A DNA stretch of 64,000 nt from Bacillus rhizoplanae (lineage in GTDB: Bacteria > Bacillota > Bacilli > Bacillales > Bacillaceae_G), in the NCBI RefSeq assembly GCF_917563915.1, contig NZ_CAKJTI010000004.1, positions 1 through 64,000 of the forward strand, given 5' to 3'. Shown here one piece after another: positions 19,426 through 28,056 of the stretch. The notes under the pieces are model-generated. The model did not search any database and was not told the DNA's origin. It saw nothing but the letters and a program-made list of their open reading frames with translations. How positions within the stretch are numbered: the first letter of the stretch is position 1; the number at the start of each line of letters is the position of its first letter. A program made the translations under genes and the position numbers.

Positions 19426-22287
19426 TCACTGCTTTAATCGCTGAACTTCATCTTCTTCAAAGAAAGATAAAAGGTGTTTATGACAAGTAAAGAAAATGAC
19501 TTGCCGTTCTTTCGCTAATTCCTTCATAAGATGCACAGTTCGCTCTGTCCGCAGTACATCAAAATGTACAAAACTATCATCAATAATAAACGGATACTGC
19601 CCTTCAAACGTATGCGCTAACGCAAACCGCAGCGATAAATACAGCTGCTCTGCTGTCGCTTGGCTTAATTCATGACTGTAAAAACGAAGTCCATCTTCTC
19701 TCTCTACAATAAACGGCTCTTCTGCATCTGGCGAAAAGACTTTTACATATTTTCCACCTGTTAAATACACAAAGTATTCTTCTGCCTTTTGCAAAATGCG
19801 CGGCAACTGCACTTCATGATAATACTTCTTCGTTTTTGTTAATACAGCCTTGGCCGCAGCATAAGCAGCCCACTTTTTCACTTGCTCGCGTACTTGTGAT
19901 TTTTTCAATTCCCATTCATGAAGCACATCACCGTACGTACGACCATCTTCTAACTGGGAGATATCAAGACGCAGAGCTGCCAGTGTATTCGTCAATTCTT
20001 TTTCCTCGCGCATGAATTGTTCTAGCTGCTCTTGCTCTTTTTGGCGCTCTTCTTCGTAGCCTTCTAAACGGTAACCAGTCTCCAGCGCCGCAGTCATTAA
20101 TCGTCCTTCCAACAAATCCATTTGCGGAATTAATCGATCAAGCTGCTGCTGCTTTTCTTCAATCTGCGCCGCTTGCTTTGCCGCAGTCAAAAAGGCCTCT
20201 TCATCAGCAGCTCCGGTAACATCCCAAAGTTGCTGACGTTCTTCTAAGAAATGATGAAGTTGCTGTTGCACTGCAGCTTGCTCTTCTTTCCACGCAGCAT
20301 CCTTTTCTTCCAGCTGCTTTTTCTGCAATTGCTTTTCCTTTTCTTTCTGCACATCTTTACTCATACCATACAAAAATAACGACGGTGTATCCACGTTTCT
20401 TTCTGTAGAAACAGTTAGCTTCATTAGTTTATGTTCAAACTGCGAAATCATGTCTTCCTGCAGTTCTTTTCGTTCTTGCAGCTTTGCTAACTCACGATAC
20501 AATTGCTGCATCTTTTCAATCCGTTCAAACGCCGGCAATATGTGAGCGTATGTAAAATGATCTGGCAGTGCGTACATCTCTTTATACGATTTTACCTGCT
20601 CATTCACCTGAAACAAATCATTCTCCCACTCGTCATACTCAGAAAGAACGCGTTCATATCCGCGCTCAATTTGCTTTAACTTAAATTCTTCGCGTTCAAG
20701 TAACTTGCGTACTTCATCATCTTTCTCCAGGCGATACCTTAGTTCAAGCGCTTCATTACTTTCATGTCCACCTAACTCAGACCCTTTAGAAGCAGAGCCC
20801 ATATACATCACATACAAAACGACAAGGCCAATTAAAAGAAAGACTCCAACAAACAATAACTTGCGATTATCCATTAAAACGCCCGCAAGCAGCAGCAAAG
20901 CATTCATAACGAACAGTACCATCGCAGCTTTATTCATCTGCGGTGCGGTGTTACTTCGTTTCTGTCTTTGCCCTCTTTGCTGGGACGCTGCACTTTGCGC
21001 TTTTGGCAAATGTCTCTCCCGTTCTTCCTCAGACATCGTTTGCGCCTTGAGCCTGTTAACCGCTTCCTCTTGTTCCTCTAACTGTTCCTGTCCTGTTTTA
21101 AATCTTTCATCTAACTGTTGTTTTCGCTTCTCTAACTCTTTTGCTTGCTGCATTATTTGCGTAATTGTTTCCTTCATAGCCAAGCTCGTACTGAAAGAAA
21201 GAACGTCCTCACGCTCAAACACTATCCCGATTTGCTGCTGCAAATCTTGTATTTCTTCCTCTATATGTGAAATGCGTCCTGTCAAATCCCGCACTTCTTG
21301 CAGCGCCGTTTCATAAGACATATGCTGCAAACGAAGCTCTTCTACATACATATCTTGCTGAAGCAATTCTTCATTTACTTGCAATGCTTCTATTTCAGTT
21401 TGAGCTGCATTCAATTTCTTTTGCAGCGCATCTTCCTGCAACTGAAGTGGTTCAAGTCGTGCTTTTACTGCTTCATAACGCTTTAGACCATCAACTGGAA
21501 ACGTATGTCCCTCGTGTTGTTCTAAAAAGCGTTCACACGCACGTTTTTCCAAAAAGAGCGGCTGCAACGCTTCCAGCACTTCATAATCTTGCTTTCGTTT
21601 TCCTGCTTCTTGCTGCTCTGTACGAATGACTGTAAGACGTTCTTCGATACTCTTTTTCTTTTTCACAAGCTCTTCATACGCCGCAATCTTTCCTTGCCAA
21701 TCCGCCAGCTGATCTTGCAGCTTTTTTAGCTCCTGCAATGCGACATTAATTTCGGGCTTACGGCCATTTGGCTTAAAACGCTGCTCCATTTCTTTTTCAA
21801 GCATTTTTTCGAGTCGTAATAACCCGTCGCTGCCAACTGCACTTGCTGAAAATAAATAATTGCCAATATCGTTTTCTCCGATGTGGTGAATATTTTGCAA
21901 ACCGTGCATATCAAATGAAAAAACAGAATCAAACAATTGCTCATTCATTCCATTTAACAGCTGCTTTAAAACATCTTCACCGCCTGTTTTTCCGTCCGCA
22001 AAATAAACCGTCACTTCCCCGGCCGCTGTTTTCGGAAGACGTTCAATTTTTAATCGTCCATATTCTTCGGTGAAAACCGTAATTGCACCGCCGTATTTCC
22101 CGCCTTCTTTCGGCTCATAACGGCGCTGCCCTCTTGTCGGAAAACCAAATAGTATGCTCTTCATAAACGAACGGATCGTTGACTTACCCGCTTCATTTTC
22201 TCCGTACAATACTGTAAGCATGGAAAGGTTCAGCTCGACATTTTCCAATTTTCCATATCCGTAAATATGAAGCTTTTCAATTCTCAT
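19426..22287 (-). CDS. yhaN: SbcC-like AAA ATPase YhaN
   Basis: A 953-residue SMC/Rad50-type ATPase. The Walker A motif LYGENEAGKSTIRS is near residue 30, there are long coiled-coil stretches through most of the length, and the C-terminal LSQATAEQLYLSLRFALA signature and PFIIDDSFVHFD Walker B complete the head. Unusually for SbcC, two hydrophobic segments (about residues 455-505) sit between the coils, suggesting membrane attachment. The start overlaps the yhaO stop by four bases (ATGA), so the two are translationally coupled; YhaO would be the nuclease partner, as SbcD is for SbcC. Confidence 0.92.
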   Translation of the reverse strand: MRIEKLHIYGYGKLENVELNLSMLTVLYGENEAGKSTIRSFMKSILFGFPTRGQRRYEPKEGGKYGGAITVFTEEYGRLKIERLPKTAAGEVTVYFADGKTGGEDVLKQLLNGMNEQLFDSVFSFDMHGLQNIHHIGENDIGNYLFSASAVGSDGLLRLEKMLEKEMEQRFKPNGRKPEINVALQELKKLQDQLADWQGKIAAYEELVKKKKSIEERLTVIRTEQQEAGKRKQDYEVLEALQPLFLEKRACERFLEQHEGHTFPVDGLKRYEAVKARLEPLQLQEDALQKKLNAAQTEIEALQVNEELLQQDMYVEELRLQHMSYETALQEVRDLTGRISHIEEEIQDLQQQIGIVFEREDVLSFSTSLAMKETITQIMQQAKELEKRKQQLDERFKTGQEQLEEQEEAVNRLKAQTMSEEERERHLPKAQSAASQQRGQRQKRSNTAPQMNKAAMVLFVMNALLLLAGVLMDNRKLLFVGVFLLIGLVVLYVMYMGSASKGSELGGHESNEALELRYRLEKDDEVRKLLEREEFKLKQIERGYERVLSEYDEWENDLFQVNEQVKSYKEMYALPDHFTYAHILPAFERIEKMQQLYRELAKLQERKELQEDMISQFEHKLMKLTVSTERNVDTPSLFLYGMSKDVQKEKEKQLQKKQLEEKDAAWKEEQAAVQQQLHHFLEERQQLWDVTGAADEEAFLTAAKQAAQIEEKQQQLDRLIPQMDLLEGRLMTAALETGYRLEGYEEERQKEQEQLEQFMREEKELTNTLAALRLDISQLEDGRTYGDVLHEWELKKSQVREQVKKWAAYAAAKAVLTKTKKYYHEVQLPRILQKAEEYFVYLTGGKYVKVFSPDAEEPFIVEREDGLRFYSHELSQATAEQLYLSLRFALAHTFEGQYPFIIDDSFVHFDVLRTERTVHLMKELAKERQVIFFTCHKHLLSFFEEDEVQRLKQ

Positions 22288-23525
22288 GCTTTTCTCCTTT
22301 CTTGCTCTAGTAATTGCTCTAAAATAATATTCTCGGCGCCCTTTTGAATCTCTTTCTTTTCTTCCTCAGAAAATGAATGAAGCACCTTCCTCGCAACCGG
22401 CGAAGTCCAAATCATCCGCAGCACCTCATCCATACTAGAAAATGACTCAAGCTCCTGCAGCACATTCCCAATAAAATGATTCTCTTTCTTCAACTTCTCA
22501 ATTTCCGCAAACGAAATTGTTTCATTCTTCCATTTCACGACGTGTACAAAACTACTGCGCTCTTCGCCTGACGAGACAATATGAAGGATTTCCTCTACGC
22601 GCTTCTCATCACGTAAATAAGAAGCAAGCGGACCTTGTCCTGTAAACGTCATCGTCACAAGCAAACCTTCCTCTTCTCTTCGAACACCGTTCATACTCTC
22701 TGTACATGCATGAATAAGATCATCAACTGTCTCTAGCTCATCAATGTTGATAGAAATCTCATCCCAAACAACATCTGCCGTACTAAAAAATGCCAGTTCC
22801 GTCCCTCGCTTAGACAAGGAAACAACATACGCACCTTTCTCTCCTGTTTCCTTTCGGTGCCGCCCTTGAATATTGCCAGGATACACGATGCACGGTTCTT
22901 CTGCTAACACTTCACGTTTATGTATATGACCAAGCGCCCAGTAATCAAACTGCTTTTCCTTCAATTCACGAATTTGAAACGGCGCGTATCGATTATGCTC
23001 GGCGTCTCCTTCCACGCTTCCATGAAGCATACCGATATGAAACGGTGCACCCGTCATCTTTTTATATTGCTCTGTCATATTATCGGTCACGGCTTGCTGC
23101 TGATAACTAAATCCGTAGATGGAGGCAAGCAGCTCCCCGTTTTTATAAAATGATTTTTCTTCTATATAAGGCTCTGTAAAAATATGTACATTACTCGGAA
23201 ACTCAATTGCCGCCCAGCTTCCTCCTAAATGATCATGATTGCCGTGAATCACATATGCCGGAATATCATACTGCGCCAAACGCTTCATTTGCTCACGAAC
23301 AAACACTTGCGCCCGCAAACTTCTCGTTTCTGCATCATACAAATCACCCGCAAGTAAAACAAAATCGACCTGCTCTTGAATCGCTTTATCAACAATGCGC
23401 GCAAACGAACGAAACGTACTTTCCTTCATTCTTTCCCATATAAAAGCTGGCACATTCAATTCCATCCCTTTAAACGGACTATCCAAATGCAAATCTGCCG
23501 CATGAATAAACTTTACTTCTTTCAC
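22284..23525 (-). CDS. yhaO: SbcD-like metallophosphoesterase YhaO
   Basis: A 413-residue calcineurin-like DNA exonuclease. Phosphoesterase motifs occur in order: HAADLHLDSPF (Asp-x-His), LLAGDLYD, IHGNHDHLGG, and YWALGHIHKRE with GNIQGRH. The GTG at 23525 was preferred because AAAGGA lies nine bases upstream; ATG 23549 gives eight extra residues. It forms an Mre11/Rad50-like pair with YhaN and heads the yhaO-yhaN-yhaM cluster. Confidence 0.92.
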   Translation of the reverse strand: MKEVKFIHAADLHLDSPFKGMELNVPAFIWERMKESTFRSFARIVDKAIQEQVDFVLLAGDLYDAETRSLRAQVFVREQMKRLAQYDIPAYVIHGNHDHLGGSWAAIEFPSNVHIFTEPYIEEKSFYKNGELLASIYGFSYQQQAVTDNMTEQYKKMTGAPFHIGMLHGSVEGDAEHNRYAPFQIRELKEKQFDYWALGHIHKREVLAEEPCIVYPGNIQGRHRKETGEKGAYVVSLSKRGTELAFFSTADVVWDEISINIDELETVDDLIHACTESMNGVRREEEGLLVTMTFTGQGPLASYLRDEKRVEEILHIVSSGEERSSFVHVVKWKNETISFAEIEKLKKENHFIGNVLQELESFSSMDEVLRMIWTSPVARKVLHSFSEEEKKEIQKGAENIILEQLLEQERRKA

Positions 23526-23582
23526 AACGTAACGTCCTTTCTCCGTCATACTCTGCTCAATCTAACATGAATAAGAGCCGAC

Positions 23583-23850
23583 TCACAATATATCGACGCA
23601 AATGCATCATTTATCGGCGCTTTTTCTAATATATCGGCGCAATAGCACCATTTATCGGCGTTTCGACACAATATAAAGTGAAACTTCCATCAGTGACGCT
23701 TTTCTCACTGATGGTTAGTTGAACCAATCGGGCTTTTACGGGCAGTTTTCTTCCCCGTGCTTCTCCAGCCTTTACTGCCCGTTAATGCGGGATAAAGACC
23801 TATCGACCATATTCGACATACGAGTAGAAGCACCTAAAATACGAGTAGGC
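23583..23850. repeat. CGCCGATATAT-rich repeat interrupted by bcr1
   Basis: Inverted second copy of the repeat at 11478-11620. Left part: TATCGGCG units at 23583-23672 ending TTCGACACAATATAAA; right part: ATAAAGACCTATCGACCATATTCGACATACGAG. The bcr1 copy at 23673-23796 splits it. After it, AAAGTTTCACTTTAT (23851-23865) is a solitary bcr1 end. Confidence 0.8.
23673..23796. repeat. bcr1-type repeat, copy B (internally shorter)
   Basis: 124 bp, flanked by ATAAA at 23673-23677 and 23792-23796. Carries GTGAAACTTCCATCAGTG, GGTTAGTTGAACCAATCGGGC and TTTACTGCCCGTTAATGCGGG. The CTTGAGGTGGGGG segment is missing, explaining the shorter length. It is inserted into another repeat whose uninterrupted copy lies at 11478-11620. 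Confidence 0.9.
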
Positions 23851-23961
23851 AAAGTTTCACTTTATTTTAGCATGATATGTCACATATTTCTTTTGCATAA
23901 TCGCTCGTTTTATGACACAATAGTTATAACATTCTGATTATTTATTTTGGAGGGAATTTTC

Positions 23962-24147
23962 ATGGGCGTATACACACTAACAGTTTTCGAAAAAGACGGT
24001 TCCAAAGTACTAGACGAATCATTTGAGGCTGCCACTGAAACAGAAGCAAAATCAAAAGGCGAAACCCTTTTACAAGAAAAACAATTGTATGACCATACCC
24101 ATCGCTGCACATCTTCAAGCGGAAAGCTTGTATTATTCCAGCGCTAA
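23962..24147 (+). CDS. YhzD-like small protein
   Basis: A 61-residue soluble protein with the pattern MGVYTLTVFEKDGSKVLDES, EAATETEAKSKGETLL and a C-terminal THRCTSSSGKLVLF, which matches YhzD of B. subtilis; function unknown. GGAGGG lies seven bases before the ATG. The B. subtilis gene also neighbours the yha cluster, which supports the call. Confidence 0.8.
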   Translation: MGVYTLTVFEKDGSKVLDESFEAATETEAKSKGETLLQEKQLYDHTHRCTSSSGKLVLFQR

Positions 24148-24174
24148 AAAAGAAGCGTCAGAACGCTTCTTTTT
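24148..24174 (+). terminator. yhzD terminator
   Basis: GAAGCGT and ACGCTTC pair around CAGA, flanked by A6 and T6, directly after the stop; it also serves the convergent gene. Confidence 0.85.
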
Positions 24175-24542
24175 TACACTATATCTTCTTCACACCACAG
24201 AAACACAACTTCTACGATTCGATTACCTAATCGAACGCGCTTATTCCACATTCCTGCTTGAATAAGGCGCTTTAACTCATCCTTCATTTTATCCGTCCAA
24301 TCAAGAATACTCTCTTTCTTATCATACGGATAAATACTTGGAAACTCTTCATGCAAGAGACGCAAACTTTCCGCATCCAGATGAAAATGAAAAAAATAAT
24401 TCGCAGTAAGAGAAGGCTCCTGCAATTGTAAAAACTGGTGGTCAATTTGCTTTTTATTGCGATAAAACGTAAAAATATTGACCTTCCCACTCGTAATTTG
24501 ATCAATTTGAATTTCGTGCTTTTCAATAATCACGCTGTTCAA
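24174..24542 (-). CDS. conserved hypothetical protein
   Basis: A 122-residue soluble protein, mixed alpha/beta, without signal peptide or membrane helix. Features are a central aromatic stretch (YFFHFHLDAESLRLLHEEF) and a C-terminal WCEEDIV. The family was not recognised. Convergent with the YhzD gene, sharing its terminator. The start at 24542 follows a plausible GGTGG site, giving moderate confidence in the exact N-terminus. Confidence 0.65.
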   Translation of the reverse strand: MNSVIIEKHEIQIDQITSGKVNIFTFYRNKKQIDHQFLQLQEPSLTANYFFHFHLDAESLRLLHEEFPSIYPYDKKESILDWTDKMKDELKRLIQAGMWNKRVRLGNRIVEVVFLWCEEDIV

Positions 24543-24672
24543 TCCACCTCAACATATACTACTTCTAGTATATATGTCTTTGACGGAGAAGTTAACTACT
24601 TTCATATGGAAATTCATCATTCCGCCAAAAAATACAATCAGAACAACTCAAAACAAGAAAGGAAGCGATTAT

Positions 24673-24813
24673 ATGCATTTCGGTAGCAAAGGTTGGTACG
24701 TAAATGAGTTAAAAAAATTAGGTATCCGTACTTATGAAGGTAGAAAACTAGAGTCATATCGTACGCATATTTTGGCTGGGTTGCTTGAGAAGGTTAAGAA
24801 ACAGTCGGCTTAA
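24673..24813 (+). CDS. DUF2639/YflJ-like small protein, copy 1
   Basis: A 46-residue protein starting MHFGSKGWYVNELKKLG and containing YEGRKLESYRTH. This short lysine-rich sequence resembles the YflJ/DUF2639 family of Bacillus; role unknown. The ATG at 24673 has GGAAGCG upstream; longer in-frame starts have no ribosome site. A paralogue lies at 28804-28956. Confidence 0.75.
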   Translation: MHFGSKGWYVNELKKLGIRTYEGRKLESYRTHILAGLLEKVKKQSA

Positions 24814-24817
24814 TGTA

Positions 24818-24852
24818 AAGAAGCTCCTTCTTAAGTGGAAGGAGCTTTTTCA
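24818..24852 (+). terminator. terminator after the DUF2639-like gene
   Basis: AAGCTCCTTC and GAAGGAGCTT form a perfect stem followed by TTTTC. Confidence 0.85.
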
Positions 24853-24999
24853 TTGAAATTCTTATATCTTCAATCATTTCTAGAATACGACTGCATACTA
24901 GTTTGTTATAAACTGACATCGCAGCTCCTCTCTTTTCACTTTTTCCATCACACAAAAATCACCTTGTGAATTTTAAATAAAGTATGCTAAATTGAACTC

Positions 25000-25383
25000 T
25001 TATTTTTTACCGCAGCTATCGTCTAAATCATACTGCTTTGAGATTAGTTGATTGCGAATTTTATCTAATTGTCCACTTATTGATTTTTTTATTTCATTAC
25101 CTGTGCGGCTTTCAAAACTTTGATTTAACTCTACAGCCTTTCCTGTTAATTCTTTACATACATCATGAAATAAATCATGATTTTTCCGAAGGATATATTG
25201 CTCTTCATCTATAATTTGATTTATTTTAAACGATACTTCTGTTTTTAAAAACGTTCGCTGCATTTCTGTTTCCAAGTGTTTTTTAGCAGCTTGTAATTCA
25301 TCTATAACATGCGTTGCAACATCTTTTGCTGTATTTTCAATTTCCTTTTCAATCTTTTTAATTTCCCCTATAAAATCAACCAC
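25000..25383 (-). CDS. helical partner protein of the lipase-like effector (inferred)
   Basis: A 127-residue, almost entirely helical protein (MVDFIGEIKKIEKEIENTA at the start, long heptad-like stretches after), without signal peptide. No domain was recognised. It begins two bases after the lipase-like gene on the same strand, so it is co-translated. Small helical proteins encoded next to type VII effectors usually act as secretion partners of the effector; that is the inferred role. A C-terminal cysteine (DDSCGKK) is notable. Confidence 0.6.
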   Translation of the reverse strand: MVDFIGEIKKIEKEIENTAKDVATHVIDELQAAKKHLETEMQRTFLKTEVSFKINQIIDEEQYILRKNHDLFHDVCKELTGKAVELNQSFESRTGNEIKKSISGQLDKIRNQLISKQYDLDDSCGKK

Positions 25384-25384
25384 G

Positions 25385-26581
25385 TTATCTCCTCACTAAT
25401 CCTGTAAAGTTGGTCGCTAATTCATTATCTTTATCTCGTAATGATTTCGCTGCATAAGCAATATCTTCTCCCAAATAGCCTAAATCTCTTTGTTCTTTTC
25501 GCAAAAGATAAATTAACTCTTCTGCCAAATCCACATCATAAAAATAATCTATTCCGTTTCTTCTTGCTTTGGCGATCTCAGCAATCGCTTTGTCTACATC
25601 ATACTCACTTAACAAATGGTATTTTCCGCCTGGTCCTGTCTCATACTTCAATTTTCTCTTTAACTCCATAATTGCTTCTTCTTCTCTTCTTTGAAATTCT
25701 TCTATATTTCGTGCAATATCTAATAATTTATCGCTTACTGCTTGGATTTCTCTTGCTTGTCTAATAATTTCTTCGGGTTCAAATTTTAATTGAACACCTC
25801 CATTTGAGTGGAACATACCCTCAAATGTATTCATCGGATGTTCTCCCATGAATACTACAGCAAGAATTTTATCTAATTTCCCGTTACCTTTTACTGTATA
25901 TTGCTTTCCGATTATAGGTGCTCCAAATTGTGCAAAGTTTCCTACTGCATCTTTCCTATGTGTATAATCAACAACCTTATGATCCATCTCTCCAGAATCT
26001 ACACGTTTCTTCGCCTCTGGACTTAGTAATCGATATATATTAGGCGCGGCATATGTAGTTGCATAAAAATTTCGTTCTGTCGCTACATATTGAGCTAATC
26101 CAGCACCTAAACTATGGCCTGTAGCATGAACAAAAGTTGGATGGTATTTTTCATTTACTTTATCTACCCAATTTATTGCAGTATCGAATTGTGTTTCCTT
26201 ATTTGATTTTTCTAATTGAGTTGGATATACACCATTTCTTTTCACTTGAAGATTCTTTTGATTTCCGAGAAAAACTTGATTAGTGTCTGCAGTTAAATCA
26301 CCATCAAATTTACCAAACTCTGTTCCACGAAATGCAAATACGATATTTTCATAGTGTACTTTATTCTCTTCATAATCTTCTGCTGGGACTACAGCAATGG
26401 CTTGTAAACCATTTTTTACTTTTTGGCGATCTGTATCGATAGATTCTATGACTCTCCAAACCTTACCGTTGCTACCTTTTATTTTTGCACCTTGATGTAA
26501 CACCTCATTATCATAAACTTGATCTGATAAATTAAAATAATCTTCATCTGTCGCAATTGGATTTTTTTCCAATTCATTCAT
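25385..26581 (-). CDS. lipase-like alpha/beta hydrolase with C-terminal helical domain, candidate type VII effector
   Basis: A ~398-residue protein. The N-terminal part is a lipase-3-like alpha/beta hydrolase: FAFRGTEFG, nucleophile elbow ATGHSLGAGLAQ (Ser near residue 157), probable acid in HRKDAVGNF and histidine in GEHPMNTF. The C-terminal ~130 residues (from EPEEIIRQAREI) are helical and charged, like the targeting domain of LXG-type substrates but at the opposite end. This reversed order and the two facing DUF1433 genes resemble the staphylococcal lipase toxin TslA with its TilA immunity proteins. No signal peptide. ATG 26581 or TTG 26590 may be the start. Enzyme activity is well supported, secretion is inferred. 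Confidence 0.75.
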   Translation of the reverse strand: MNELEKNPIATDEDYFNLSDQVYDNEVLHQGAKIKGSNGKVWRVIESIDTDRQKVKNGLQAIAVVPAEDYEENKVHYENIVFAFRGTEFGKFDGDLTADTNQVFLGNQKNLQVKRNGVYPTQLEKSNKETQFDTAINWVDKVNEKYHPTFVHATGHSLGAGLAQYVATERNFYATTYAAPNIYRLLSPEAKKRVDSGEMDHKVVDYTHRKDAVGNFAQFGAPIIGKQYTVKGNGKLDKILAVVFMGEHPMNTFEGMFHSNGGVQLKFEPEEIIRQAREIQAVSDKLLDIARNIEEFQRREEEAIMELKRKLKYETGPGGKYHLLSEYDVDKAIAEIAKARRNGIDYFYDVDLAEELIYLLRKEQRDLGYLGEDIAYAAKSLRDKDNELATNFTGLVRR

Positions 26582-26638
26582 ATATCTCAACTCATTTCAT
26601 GGTATATTTTAACTATATTTGAGCTAAGGGGTTGGATT

Positions 26639-27025
26639 ATGAAAAAGGTAATTATAATCATATTATCCATTATTTTCATTATAACAGGAGGGTACTTTAC
26701 TATGGAATACTTCAAACAAAAAGAAAAAAAAGAGCAGTTTTGGAAGGAACAAGAAGTACGGGTAGAAAAGTATATTCATTATAATGTCAAAGATGTTCAA
26801 TCTATTACTTTTACAGAACAAAGCATAAGTCCTATGGGCGTTCCTAAATTAAAAGGTTATATAAATAATGATAAAGAATTATGGTTTATAGCTAATATTA
26901 GTACTACAAAAAATTTCGAAGATAATTTTTCATCTTCTGGAGAATTATATGATAAATACACAAAGAAACCTGAAAAATCCGTATCTGAAATTGAAAAAGA
27001 AGAGAAAAAACAAAAACAAGAGTAG
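26639..27025 (+). CDS. DUF1433-type membrane-anchored protein, candidate immunity, copy 1
   Basis: A 128-residue protein with an N-terminal hydrophobic anchor (residues 3-25) and an extracellular domain with the DUF1433 pattern: RVEKYIHYNVKDVQSITF, SPMGVPKLKGYINNDKE. There is no lipobox cysteine, unlike TilA lipoproteins, so anchoring would be by the uncleaved helix. AAGGGG lies upstream of the ATG. It is divergent from the lipase-like gene with 57 bases between, as expected for a toxin/immunity neighbour. A paralogue follows. Confidence 0.75.
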   Translation: MKKVIIIILSIIFIITGGYFTMEYFKQKEKKEQFWKEQEVRVEKYIHYNVKDVQSITFTEQSISPMGVPKLKGYINNDKELWFIANISTTKNFEDNFSSSGELYDKYTKKPEKSVSEIEKEEKKQKQE

Positions 27026-27108
27026 TCAAAAAAAGACGCTCTTCTTTTCTACACCATGCTTTAAAAATGAAAAATAGTTAATTAGCTTATAAGTAGCGAG
27101 GAATTTCT

Positions 27109-27492
27109 ATGAAGAAAAATATCATTTTGTTTATATCTGTCATGCTTATCATAGCAGGAGGATATTTTACGATGGAATACTTAAAACAAAAAGAAAAAGA
27201 AGAAAAGTTTTGGAAAGAACAAGAAGCACGGGTAGAAAAGTATATTCATTATAATATTAAAGACGTAAGATCTATTACCTTTGAAGAACACGGTGTAAGT
27301 CCCATGGGAGTTCCTTACCTAAATGGATACATAAATAAGGATACAGAATTGAATTTTAATGCTAATATCATTGATTCAAAAAATTTCGAAGAAAATTTTA
27401 ACTGTTCCGGAGAATTAGATAAACTTATCCAAAAACCTGATAAGTCAGTATCAGAAATTGAAAAAGAAGAAAAAGAAAAGAAGCATGAGTAG
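27109..27492 (+). CDS. DUF1433-type membrane-anchored protein, candidate immunity, copy 2
   Basis: A 127-residue paralogue of the preceding gene (about 70 percent identical by eye: FWKEQEARVEKYIHYNIKDV, SPMGVPYLNGYINKDTE), with the same N-terminal anchor and basic-acidic tail. GAGGAA precedes the ATG. Tandem immunity copies are common beside polymorphic toxins. A weak hairpin (GAGTAGTC/GACTACTC) right after the stop is followed by TTATTTT and may end the transcript. Confidence 0.72.
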   Translation: MKKNIILFISVMLIIAGGYFTMEYLKQKEKEEKFWKEQEARVEKYIHYNIKDVRSITFEEHGVSPMGVPYLNGYINKDTELNFNANIIDSKNFEENFNCSGELDKLIQKPDKSVSEIEKEEKEKKHE

Positions 27493-27512
27493 TCAAAAAA
27501 GACTACTCTTAT

Positions 27513-27879
27513 TTTGTACGACATATTTTAGAAGAAATTTAAAATAATTGCACATCCTCCAAATGCCATTGTCACTATAAGCCATTCCAGAATCAATTAT
27601 AAAACCACATATCAATATAACTATGTAACAACCTAAAATGGATAATATAGTTTTATCCCCTATTATAGAAAATACTCTATATTCTCACTTTATGGTTTAT
27701 GACAACTTCACATTCAACACGTATACTGTTGCTGGTACATACTGCATGAACGGTCCTCAAGAAAGTGTTGACTGACGATACAGTTCGAATAACAGAGCGG
27801 GATCGTTCCATTAAAGATGAAGGAATATTGGAATCAGTAACGAATTGTTCGAATGAGTAGTGGTAGTGTCGGCTCTTCG
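27513..27879. other. gene-poor stretch with possible small-gene debris
   Basis: On the minus strand a hydrophobic reading frame without a start codon (ILGCYIVILICGFIIDSG) covers about 27530-27680. On the plus strand a short frame ending at 27862 reads TDDTVRITERDRSIKDEG. Neither was recognised; both look like remnants. A bcr1 element begins at 27880. Confidence 0.3.
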
Positions 27880-28036
27880 ATAAAGTGAAACTTCCGTCAG
27901 TGGAGGTTTTCTTCATCCCCCACTGACGGTTAGTTGAACCAATCGGGCTTTTACGGGCAGTTATCTCCTACCTATCTTCCTTGTTCCTCTCTGCTTCTTG
28001 AGGTGGGGGTCTTACTGCCCGTTAATGCGGGATAAA
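27880..28036. repeat. bcr1-type repeat, copy C (full length)
   Basis: 157 bp between ATAAA at 27880-27884 and 28032-28036. Same blocks as copy A in reverse orientation, including CTTCTTGAGGTGGGGGTCTTACTGCCC-type text at its right end. It stops 21 bases before the TTG start of the next VOC gene, so the ribosome site lies directly against the repeat. Confidence 0.92.
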
Positions 28037-28056
28037 TTTTTTAGGAGATGATTGAT

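Noticed and set aside
20705-21316. 203-residue plus-strand frame inside yhaN
   Set aside because: Antisense of yhaN coiled coil; serine- and cysteine-rich composition typical of shadow frames.
24794-24919. 41-codon minus-strand gene starting MSVYNK
   Set aside because: Good ribosome site, but it runs through the terminator and the end of the DUF2639 gene; kept only as an observation.
27677-27916. 79-residue minus-strand frame
   Set aside because: It starts inside bcr1 copy C, whose sequence supplies the first codons; no ribosome site or recognised protein.
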